64,000 nucleotides of DNA, from assembly GCF_000969445.1 (NCBI RefSeq), contig NZ_JZEY01000054.1, positions 1,364,001 through 1,428,000 on the forward strand. The letters are read 5' to 3'. The notes beneath the pieces are model-generated. The model ran no database searches, had not been told where the DNA came from, and saw nothing but the letters and a program-made list of their open reading frames with translations. Shown here piece after piece: positions 57,455-64,000 of the stretch. Position 1 is the stretch's first letter. Every line of letters begins with the position of its first letter. Both the position numbers and the translations under genes were made by a program. The DNA comes from Devosia chinhatensis (GTDB lineage: Bacteria > Pseudomonadota > Alphaproteobacteria > Rhizobiales > Devosiaceae).

Positions 57455-59557
57455 CTATTCCGCCGCCTGCCTGAGACCAGCGGCCATGGCGGCACACTCG
57501 CCCATCGTTGCGGAAGCCCGCGCGATCGGATTGCTGAGGTAGAAGTCGTCGATCAGCGTGGCATAGGACGCTGACTTGGTCTTGATGGCAGCCTTGGCCA
57601 GCTTGGCGACATCGCCGACCGAACCAGGAGCGATCTCATCGATGCGCGCCAGATGCGGGAATTCGGCATAAAGCGTGGAGCGCAGCTGAGCCAGCGAAGC
57701 GAAAGGCAGCGGCTGGCCGATGGCACCCGAGAGCGCCCTGATAATTGCCCAGTCTTCTTTCGCGTCGCCGGGCGGGAAAATTGCGCGAGTCGTGACCTGG
57801 ACGCGGCCCTCGGTATTGACGTAGGTGCCCGACTTTTCGGTGTAGGTCGCGCCCGGAAGGATCACGTCTGCCCGATGAGCACCCTTGTCGCCATGCGAGC
57901 CAATATAGACCACAAAGGCCTTACCCATGGCGGAGGTGTCATACTCGTCTGCCCCGAGAAGAAACAGGACATCGAGCTCGCCCTTGCCAGCCATCGCAAT
58001 CTGGTCGGCAGAGCAGACACCACCATCATGGGGCACGAAGCCGATATCGAGACCGCCGACGCGGCTTGCCGCGCTGTGCAACAGCGCAAAGCCGTTCCAA
58101 CCGTCATCAACATTGGCGCCGCGCGCAAGCTTGGCCGCCAGCGCGATCGTGTCCCGACCAGCCTGCTTTCCGGCGGAAGCATGCGAAACGGCCCCCTCCC
58201 CGACGATGATCAAGGGACGCTGTGCGTTGGCGAGGGTATTGGCAAAGGCACCGTTACCCGCTGCAAGGTCGGCCAGCGTCTCGAGGCCATTACCCAGATA
58301 CGTGTAATCGTATGTCAGGTCGGCCTGTTCGCCGATCACGGCAATAGGCAGGCCCTTAGCGCGCCAGGTCTTGCGAATGCGCGCATTGATGATTGAGGCC
58401 TCCTTGCGAGGATTGGACCCGATGATGACGATGGCATCGGCCTCTTCGATACCCGCAATTGTGGGGTTGAAGATATAGGCCGAACGCGGCATCGAGGGGT
58501 CTATGCCCGACATCGCCGGACGGACGTCGGTCATGCCCGAGCCAATCGAAGCAAGCAGCGCCTTGAGCGCATACATCTCCTCGACAGCGGCCAGATCCCC
58601 GGCAATGGCACCGACCTTATTACCGGCCTTCTTGATGCGGCCGGCAACGGCGGTGATCGCCTCGTCCCAGCTTGCAGGCTGCAGCTTACCGCCCTTGCGC
58701 ACATAGGGCCGATCGAGCCGCTGGCTCTTCAGACCATCCCACACAAAGCGCGTCTTGTCGGAAATCCACTCTTCGTTGATCGCCTCGTTCACACGCGGCA
58801 GGATGCGCATGACCTCGCGGCCACGGCTATCGACGCGGATTGCCGAACCGACGGCATCCATGACGTCGATGCTTTCGGTCTTGCTCAGTTCCCACGGACG
58901 AGCGTGAAACGCATATGGCTTGGAGGTCAGCGCGCCAACCGGGCAAAGATCAATGACATTGCCCTGCAGCTCGCTCGACAGAGCACGCTCGAGATAAGGT
59001 GTGATCTCTGCGTCTTCACCGCGACCGATAAGACCCAGTTCGGAAATGCCCGCCACCTCGGTGGTGAAGCGAACGCACCGCGTGCAATGGATGCAGCGGT
59101 TCATCGAGGTCTTGATCAGCGGGCCCATATACTTGTCTTCAACGGCGCGCTTGTTTTCGAAGAAGCGTGAGCCGGAGACACCATAGGCCATGGCCTGGTC
59201 CTGCAGATCACATTCGCCGCCCTGATCGCAGATCGGGCAATCGAGCGGGTGGTTGATCAGAAGGAACTCCATCACGCCTTCCCGGGCCTTTTTGACCATG
59301 GGCGTGTTGGTGAACATTTCTGGCGCTTCGCCGTTGGGTCCAGGACGCAGGTCCTTCACCGACATGGCACAGGAGGCCTGCGGCTTTGGCGGCCCGCCCT
59401 TTACCTCGACAAGGCACATGCGGCAATTGCCCGCGACCGACAGTCGATCATGGTAGCAAAAGCGTGGAATCTCGGCGCCGGCCGCCTCTGCGGCCTGCAT
59501 GAGCGTGTAATGATCGGGAACTTCGACGAGCAGGCCGTCGACCTTGATCTGTGCCAT
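57455..59557 (-). CDS. nuoG: NADH-quinone oxidoreductase subunit G
   Basis: NuoG carries a [2Fe-2S] and two [4Fe-4S] clusters in the peripheral arm. The 700 residues start with a ferredoxin fold (RFCYHDRLSVAGNCRMCLVE), then HPLDCPICDQGGECDLQD and NRCIHCTRC for the other clusters. A long molybdopterin-oxidoreductase-like domain follows that has lost its cofactor role. It begins 4 nt after nuoF. Confidence 0.97.
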   Translation of the reverse strand: MAQIKVDGLLVEVPDHYTLMQAAEAAGAEIPRFCYHDRLSVAGNCRMCLVEVKGGPPKPQASCAMSVKDLRPGPNGEAPEMFTNTPMVKKAREGVMEFLLINHPLDCPICDQGGECDLQDQAMAYGVSGSRFFENKRAVEDKYMGPLIKTSMNRCIHCTRCVRFTTEVAGISELGLIGRGEDAEITPYLERALSSELQGNVIDLCPVGALTSKPYAFHARPWELSKTESIDVMDAVGSAIRVDSRGREVMRILPRVNEAINEEWISDKTRFVWDGLKSQRLDRPYVRKGGKLQPASWDEAITAVAGRIKKAGNKVGAIAGDLAAVEEMYALKALLASIGSGMTDVRPAMSGIDPSMPRSAYIFNPTIAGIEEADAIVIIGSNPRKEASIINARIRKTWRAKGLPIAVIGEQADLTYDYTYLGNGLETLADLAAGNGAFANTLANAQRPLIIVGEGAVSHASAGKQAGRDTIALAAKLARGANVDDGWNGFALLHSAASRVGGLDIGFVPHDGGVCSADQIAMAGKGELDVLFLLGADEYDTSAMGKAFVVYIGSHGDKGAHRADVILPGATYTEKSGTYVNTEGRVQVTTRAIFPPGDAKEDWAIIRALSGAIGQPLPFASLAQLRSTLYAEFPHLARIDEIAPGSVGDVAKLAKAAIKTKSASYATLIDDFYLSNPIARASATMGECAAMAAGLRQAAE

Positions 59558-59561
59558 CGAG

Positions 59562-60875
59562 TTACTCCGCAGCGATCGACGGCACGGCGCCGTCGCTGGT
59601 AGACGAATAGGTATACTGGTCGATCCGCTCTTCGATCACATGACGGAAATTGCGGATAAGGCCCTGGATCGGCCACGCAGCGGCGTCGCCCAGGGCACAA
59701 ATGGTGTGACCTTCGATCTGCTTGGTCACCTCGAACAGCATATCGATCTCCCGCTTTTGCGCACGACCTTCGACCATGCGCGCCATGACGCGCATCATCC
59801 AGCCAGTACCTTCGCGGCAGGGCGTGCACTGACCGCAACTCTCATGCTTGTAGAAGGCCGAGAGGCGCCAGATGGCCCGGATAATATCGGTGGACTTGTC
59901 CATGACGATGATCGCAGCCGTGCCCATGGATGATCCCACCTCGCGCAGACCGTCAAAATCGACGATGGCGTTCTGGATCTTTTCGCCAGGCACGCAAGGC
60001 ACCGAGGCACCGCCGGGAATGACGGCCAGCAGATTGTCCCACCCGCCGCGAACGCCGCCGCAATGCTTTTCAATGATGTCCTTGAAGCTTTCGCCCATCG
60101 CCTCTTCGAACGTCGCCGGCCGGTTCACATGGCCCGAGACGCACATCAGCTTGGTGCCGGTATTGTTGGCCCGGCCGATGGACGCGAACCACGCACCCGA
60201 GCGCCGCAGGATTTCGGGGACGACAGCAATGGATTCGACGTTATTGACCGTGGTCGGATTGCCATAGACGCCCATCGCTGCCGGGAATGGAGGCTTGAGG
60301 CGGGGTTGGCCCTTCTTGCCTTCCAGCGATTCCATCAGTGCCGTTTCCTCGCCACAGATATAGGCGCCGGCGCCGTGATGAACGACGATGTCGAAGTCCC
60401 AGCCATGTACGTTGTTCTTGCCGATCAGGCGGGCGTCATAGGCTTGCTGGACGGCAGCTTCCAGATGCTGGCGCTCGCGAATGAATTCGCCGCGCACATA
60501 AATATAGGCGATATGAGCGCCCATTGCGCGGCCAGCCAGAAGACACCCTTCGACCAGATGATGAGGATCATGGCGCAGGATCTCGCGGTCCTTGCAGGTG
60601 CCGGGTTCGGACTCGTCAGCATTCACCAGCAGCTGGCTCGGGCGACCGTCGCCAGCGCCTTCCTTTGGCATGAAGGTCCACTTGAGTGCCGTGGGGAAAC
60701 CCGCACCACCCCGGCCACGCAAGCCCGAGGCTTTGACCTCGTTCACGATCCAATCGCGACCGTTGTCGATGAATTCCTTTGTCCCAACCCAGGCCCCGCG
60801 TGCGCGGGCACCATCGAGCGACCAATCATGGCGCCCATAGAGATTGGTGAAGATGCGATCCTTGTCAGCGAGCAT
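59562..60875 (-). CDS. nuoF: NADH-quinone oxidoreductase subunit F
   Basis: NuoF oxidises NADH using FMN and passes electrons to cluster N3. The 437 residues show the FMN/NADH region [20 protein letters not shown] near residue 52, the central [19 protein letters not shown] near 170, and the N3 cluster cysteines in [12 protein letters not shown] near 345 with the fourth Cys around HTICALGD. Its start overlaps the end of the 71-residue gene by 11 nt. Confidence 0.97.
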   Translation of the reverse strand: MLADKDRIFTNLYGRHDWSLDGARARGAWVGTKEFIDNGRDWIVNEVKASGLRGRGGAGFPTALKWTFMPKEGAGDGRPSQLLVNADESEPGTCKDREILRHDPHHLVEGCLLAGRAMGAHIAYIYVRGEFIRERQHLEAAVQQAYDARLIGKNNVHGWDFDIVVHHGAGAYICGEETALMESLEGKKGQPRLKPPFPAAMGVYGNPTTVNNVESIAVVPEILRRSGAWFASIGRANNTGTKLMCVSGHVNRPATFEEAMGESFKDIIEKHCGGVRGGWDNLLAVIPGGASVPCVPGEKIQNAIVDFDGLREVGSSMGTAAIIVMDKSTDIIRAIWRLSAFYKHESCGQCTPCREGTGWMMRVMARMVEGRAQKREIDMLFEVTKQIEGHTICALGDAAAWPIQGLIRNFRHVIEERIDQYTYSSTSDGAVPSIAAE

Positions 60876-61080
60876 GATCGGCTTTCCGCTTCAACAGATA
60901 AGTGAACCAGGCGGCGATCCCGATCGCCGCCCCTGCCGCCGATGCCAAAATGCTCGGAAGCGCAATATTCGTCGCCATTTCAAGAGCGGTCACCACAGCT
61001 GTCGCCACTACGGTTAGGATCACGCCGATGACGTAGTCCAGAGCCGAGAGCTTGGCGAAGTCGATCTTGGAATTGACCAT
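60865..61080 (-). CDS. Small two-helix membrane protein inside the nuo operon
   Basis: The 71 residues have two hydrophobic helices (about 14-36, [21 protein letters not shown], and 41-62, [23 protein letters not shown]) and a basic C-terminal tail KRKADHAR, suggesting both ends face the cytoplasm. The ATG follows the nuoE stop with no gap, and the end overlaps nuoF, so it is translated with the complex. It is not one of the 14 core subunits. It could be an accessory or assembly factor; no function is known to me. Confidence 0.8.
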   Translation of the reverse strand: MVNSKIDFAKLSALDYVIGVILTVVATAVVTALEMATNIALPSILASAAGAAIGIAAWFTYLLKRKADHAR

Positions 61081-62391
61081 CTAGCGCGGGTCCTTCCCGA
61101 ATACCTTGCGATACTCTTCGACGCCACCGCGTGCCAGAGCCCCCGCTTGGCCGACCCAATTGTCACGAGCCACCCGGCCTTTGAAATTCAGTGCAGCATC
61201 GATACGCGCAATGTCCGCATCGCTGAAGCCCGCAATCTGATCGTAGCGCGTAATCCCCAAGGCATTGAGCTTGCCTTCGAGCACAGGGCCAACACCTGAA
61301 AGCAGCTTGAGATTATCCGCAGGGCCTTCCGGCTTGTCGAAGAGTGCCTGGATAGCACCGGCATCGCGGGACGGAGACACTTCCTTGGGATTATACGCCT
61401 CGACCTTGACGTCTGGCTCTGCCTTCTCGACCGAGGCGGAACTGCCGCCTTCCGCCGGTGGCGTCGCCTTGGCCTTGCCGACGGCTTTCCCGTCGTCGAT
61501 GCCTTCGGCTTTAGATTCTGCCCCAACGGCGCCTTCACGCATAGCATTATTGGGCGTACCGTTGGCCTTTGCCGCAGCATCAGCGGCCTTACGCTCGCCC
61601 TCTGCCTTGGCCTCGGAAACCTTGGCTTCCTTTGGAGTGCCCTTGAGTGCCGGCGCATTCTCTTCGGCAACATCTTTCGGCTTCGCCGCTGTCGTTGGCG
61701 CAGCGGGCGCCGCCGGCGATGCGGCAACCGGAGCATCGGGCGCCGGCGGTGGCACGAACTTTTCTCGCGTCGCTTTTGGCTCCTCCAGCAGCGTGGACTG
61801 AGCACCTTCGGCCGCTGCAGAGAAATGACGGTCGATTTGAGGCCCAGGCTTAATGCTGTCGCCCTTGCCAGCGTGGAAGGCGTCAATGATTTCTTCGAGC
61901 CGCTCGGCCGTCAGGTCCTCATACGTGTCGTGGAAGATCGCGACCATTGGTGCGTTCACGCAGGCGCCAGCGCACTCCACTTCTTCCCAGGACAACGTGC
62001 CGTCGCCGTTGAGATGGTGCGGCTCTGGATGAATCTTGCTCTTGCATACCTCGATAAGGCCTTCAGCGCCGCGCAGCATGCAAGGGGTCGTTCCGCAGAC
62101 CTGAATGTGAGCATGGCGACCCACCGGTTGCAACTGGAACTGGGTGTAAAACGTTGCCACTTCCAGAACGCGGATATAGGGCATGCCCAGCATTTCGGCG
62201 ATCGTCTCGATCGTAGCGCGGCTAACCCAACCGTCCTGATCCTGCGCACGCATGAGCAGCGGAATGACGGCAGATTGCTGCCGACCAGGCGGATAAAGCC
62301 CGATGCGCTTTTCTGCCCATGTTTGGTTTTCAGGCGTGAAGGCGAAACTTGCCGGCTGAACCGACTCGTCCGCAAGGCGTCGCACAGACAT
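61081..62391 (-). CDS. nuoE: NADH-quinone oxidoreductase subunit E with long C-terminal extension
   Basis: NuoE holds the [2Fe-2S] cluster N1a beside NuoF. Residues 1-190 are the thioredoxin-like domain, with cluster cysteines in [12 protein letters not shown] and [12 protein letters not shown]. The protein runs on to 436 residues, more than twice the E. coli length. The middle (about 195-360) is a disordered Ala/Pro/Glu/Lys linker. The end (about 362-430) is a helix-hairpin-helix-like module, [18 protein letters not shown]...[10 protein letters not shown]. Such extensions occur in Rhizobiales. It starts at a TGATG junction with nuoD. Confidence 0.95.
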   Translation of the reverse strand: MSVRRLADESVQPASFAFTPENQTWAEKRIGLYPPGRQQSAVIPLLMRAQDQDGWVSRATIETIAEMLGMPYIRVLEVATFYTQFQLQPVGRHAHIQVCGTTPCMLRGAEGLIEVCKSKIHPEPHHLNGDGTLSWEEVECAGACVNAPMVAIFHDTYEDLTAERLEEIIDAFHAGKGDSIKPGPQIDRHFSAAAEGAQSTLLEEPKATREKFVPPPAPDAPVAASPAAPAAPTTAAKPKDVAEENAPALKGTPKEAKVSEAKAEGERKAADAAAKANGTPNNAMREGAVGAESKAEGIDDGKAVGKAKATPPAEGGSSASVEKAEPDVKVEAYNPKEVSPSRDAGAIQALFDKPEGPADNLKLLSGVGPVLEGKLNALGITRYDQIAGFSDADIARIDAALNFKGRVARDNWVGQAGALARGGVEEYRKVFGKDPR

Positions 62392-63581
62392 CAGCGATCA
62401 ACCTCTCCGAACACAATATCAATCGAACCCAGGATCGCAGTGACGTCGGCCAGCATATGACCGCGACACAGCCGATCCATTGCACTCAGATGGGCAAAGC
62501 CCGGAGCGCGGATATGGCAGCGATAGGGTTTGTTGGTGCCGTCGGACACCAGATAGACCCCGAATTCCCCTTTTGGCGCCTCGACGGCAGCATAGATCTC
62601 GCCAGCGGGAACCTTGTAACCCTCTGTATAGAGCTTGAAGTGATGGATCAGCGCTTCCATCGACTTCTTCATCTCGCCCCGCTTGGGCGGCACAACCTTG
62701 CCATCAGTAGAGGCCACAGGGCCCTTGCCGTCGGGAGCGTTCAGCTTTTGAACGCACTGCTTCATGATCCGAGCCGCCTGCCGCATTTCTTCCATGCGGA
62801 TAAGGTACCGGTCGTAGCAGTCGCCGTTCGACCCTATGGCGATGTCGAAATCCATCTCGGCATAGGCATCGTAGGGCTGGGCTTTGCGCAAATCCCAAGC
62901 CGCGCCGGCGCTACGGATCATTGCACCGGAGAACCCAAGTCCCCAGGCTTCTTCCTGCGTGACGACGCCGATATCGACATTGCGCTGCTTGAAGATGCGG
63001 TTTTCGGTCAACAGACGATCGAGGTCGACGAGGAAACCGAGAAACTCGTCGCAGAATCCACCGATATCATCGACTAGGGCTTGCGGAAGGTCCTGGTGCA
63101 CCCCACCAGGCCGAAAATAGGCGGCGTGCATACGGGCGCCCGAAGCGCGCTCGTAGAAGATCATCAGCTTTTCGCGCCACTCGAAACCCCAGACAGGCGG
63201 CGTCAGCGCCCCGACGTCCATCGCCTGAGTGGTGACGTTCATAAGATGCGCCAAGATGCGCCCGATCTCGGCATAAAGCACACGGATCAACTGACCGCGA
63301 CGCGGAACTTCAATGTCCAGCATCCGCTCCACGGCCAGCGCAAATGCATGCTCCTGATTCATCGGCGCCACATAGTCGAGGCGATCGAAATAGGGCACAG
63401 CCTGGAGGTAGGTCTTTGCCTCGATGAGCTTCTCTGTCCCGCGATGCAGCAAGCCGACATGCGGATCAACGCGCTCGACGAGCTCGCCGTCCAACTCGAG
63501 GATCAGACGCAGCACACCGTGCGCGGACGGATGGACCGGACCAAAGTTGATGGTGAAATTGCGAACGTCGACTTCAGACAT
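62391..63581 (-). CDS. nuoD: NADH-quinone oxidoreductase subunit D
   Basis: NuoD (the 49-kDa subunit) forms the quinone-binding site next to cluster N2. The 396 residues show [21 protein letters not shown] at the start, the [12 protein letters not shown] region, and the C-terminal [36 protein letters not shown] portion ending in the expected Arg. It is a single protein and is not fused to NuoC. It overlaps nuoC and nuoE by one base each. Confidence 0.97.
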   Translation of the reverse strand: MSEVDVRNFTINFGPVHPSAHGVLRLILELDGELVERVDPHVGLLHRGTEKLIEAKTYLQAVPYFDRLDYVAPMNQEHAFALAVERMLDIEVPRRGQLIRVLYAEIGRILAHLMNVTTQAMDVGALTPPVWGFEWREKLMIFYERASGARMHAAYFRPGGVHQDLPQALVDDIGGFCDEFLGFLVDLDRLLTENRIFKQRNVDIGVVTQEEAWGLGFSGAMIRSAGAAWDLRKAQPYDAYAEMDFDIAIGSNGDCYDRYLIRMEEMRQAARIMKQCVQKLNAPDGKGPVASTDGKVVPPKRGEMKKSMEALIHHFKLYTEGYKVPAGEIYAAVEAPKGEFGVYLVSDGTNKPYRCHIRAPGFAHLSAMDRLCRGHMLADVTAILGSIDIVFGEVDR

Positions 63582-64000
63582 CAGTTCTTCGCCTTCTCAT
63601 CGCCGGGCAGGACATAATCGGTGCCTTCCCAAGGCGACAGGTAATCGAACGACCGGAATTCCTGCGTCAGCTTGACCGGCTCATAGACCACCCGCTTGCG
63701 CTCTTCGTCGTACCGCACTTCCACAAAGCCAGTGAGCGGGAAATCTTTGCGCAACGGGTGACCATCGAAGCCATAATCGGTGAGGATGCGCCGCAAATCC
63801 GGATGTCCGGAAAAAGTTATGCCGTAAAGATCATAGGTTTCGCGCTCAAACCAGTCAGCGCCCGGAAACACCGAACAGATCGAAGGCACGAGCAGGTCTT
63901 CGCTGGTCTCGAGCTTGACCCTGATACGCTGATTCAGATGCGGGCTGAGGAAGTGGTAGACCACGTCGAAGCGATGTTCCCGCGCCGGATAATCTGCACC
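63581..64000 (-). CDS. nuoC: NADH-quinone oxidoreductase subunit C, C-terminal part (5' end outside window)
   Basis: The frame is open to the last base of the window, so the gene begins beyond it. About 139 residues are visible. They open with [19 protein letters not shown], the conserved start of the family's core. The 30-kDa-subunit signature [22 protein letters not shown] follows, then [12 protein letters not shown] and VYEPVKL. A GTG at 63962-63964 is internal, not the start. NuoC supports NuoD at the base of the peripheral arm; nuoA and nuoB should lie just beyond the edge. Confidence 0.96.
   Translation of the reverse strand, partial: GADYPAREHRFDVVYHFLSPHLNQRIRVKLETSEDLLVPSICSVFPGADWFERETYDLYGITFSGHPDLRRILTDYGFDGHPLRKDFPLTGFVEVRYDEERKRVVYEPVKLTQEFRSFDYLSPWEGTDYVLPGDEKAKN

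Noticed and set aside
49771..64000. A search of the nuo region for an unusual inserted system
   Set aside because: All reading frames are standard complex I subunits apart from the 71-residue gene and the NuoE and NuoL extensions, which are listed.

Overview
The window is a GC-rich (roughly 60% or more by eye) stretch of alphaproteobacterial chromosome. Gene order points to Hyphomicrobiales (Rhizobiales), and the overall look, including separate trpE and trpG genes and no fusion, suggests a Devosia-like lineage; the family-level placement is inference. It is almost entirely housekeeping DNA. I see no prophage, insertion sequence, CRISPR array, rRNA or convincing tRNA.

Layout. 1-740: tail of an EamA-type transporter and two tiny proline-rich proteins. 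739-6066 (minus): gatB, a GNAT acetyltransferase with a doubtful start, pyrG, secG, tpiA. 6189-14635 (plus): a PpiD-like periplasmic chaperone, trpE, a palindromic REP-like element, trpG-trpD-trpC, moaC-moeA and lexA, which has two LexA boxes in front. 14690-21605: a sugar-acid catabolic block made of a minus-strand IlvD/Edd dehydratase divergent from a plus-strand operon dgoK-dgoA-lactonase-GH42 beta-galactosidase. It sits between lexA and comEC, which are usually neighbours in this order, so it looks like an acquired or relocated insert. 21568-26661: comEC (minus), gltX and gltA (plus). 26637-38739 (minus): the envelope and translation cluster rpsB-tsf-pyrH-frr-uppS-cdsA-rseP-bamA-lpxD-fabZ-lpxA-lpxB. 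39068-46473 (minus): proS-lolC-lolD, then an unannotated 32-codon gene and dnaE. 46474-46844: no protein gene, but a strong small-RNA candidate. 46845-64000 (minus): nuoC(partial)-D-E-[71-aa membrane protein]-F-G-H-I-J-K-L-M-N, then birA, rnj (RNase J) and a DUF1467 protein.

How the genes work together. The nuo genes encode NADH:quinone oxidoreductase. secG, bamA, lolC/lolD, rseP and the lpx genes build the envelope: protein export, outer-membrane protein insertion, lipoprotein sorting, lipid A synthesis. The dgo block would take lactose-type galactosides or galactonolactone through the De Ley-Doudoroff route to pyruvate and glyceraldehyde 3-phosphate, but galactose dehydrogenase and a dedicated regulator are not in the window.

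Most interesting observation. Upstream of dnaE, minus strand 42597-42695 encodes a 32-residue hydrophobic peptide with a good ribosome binding site. It lies behind a near-consensus promoter whose 17-bp spacer contains a perfect alphaproteobacterial LexA box (GTTC-N7-GTTC), the same motif that occurs twice in front of lexA here. This is a candidate SOS-induced small membrane protein, analogous in design (homology not claimed) to the Caulobacter division inhibitor SidA, and possibly cotranscribed with dnaE. The other leads are the structured RNA locus at 46611-46752, a structured rpsB leader, hairpins buried in overlapping convergent gene ends, and the absence of lpxI from its usual place between lpxA and lpxB.
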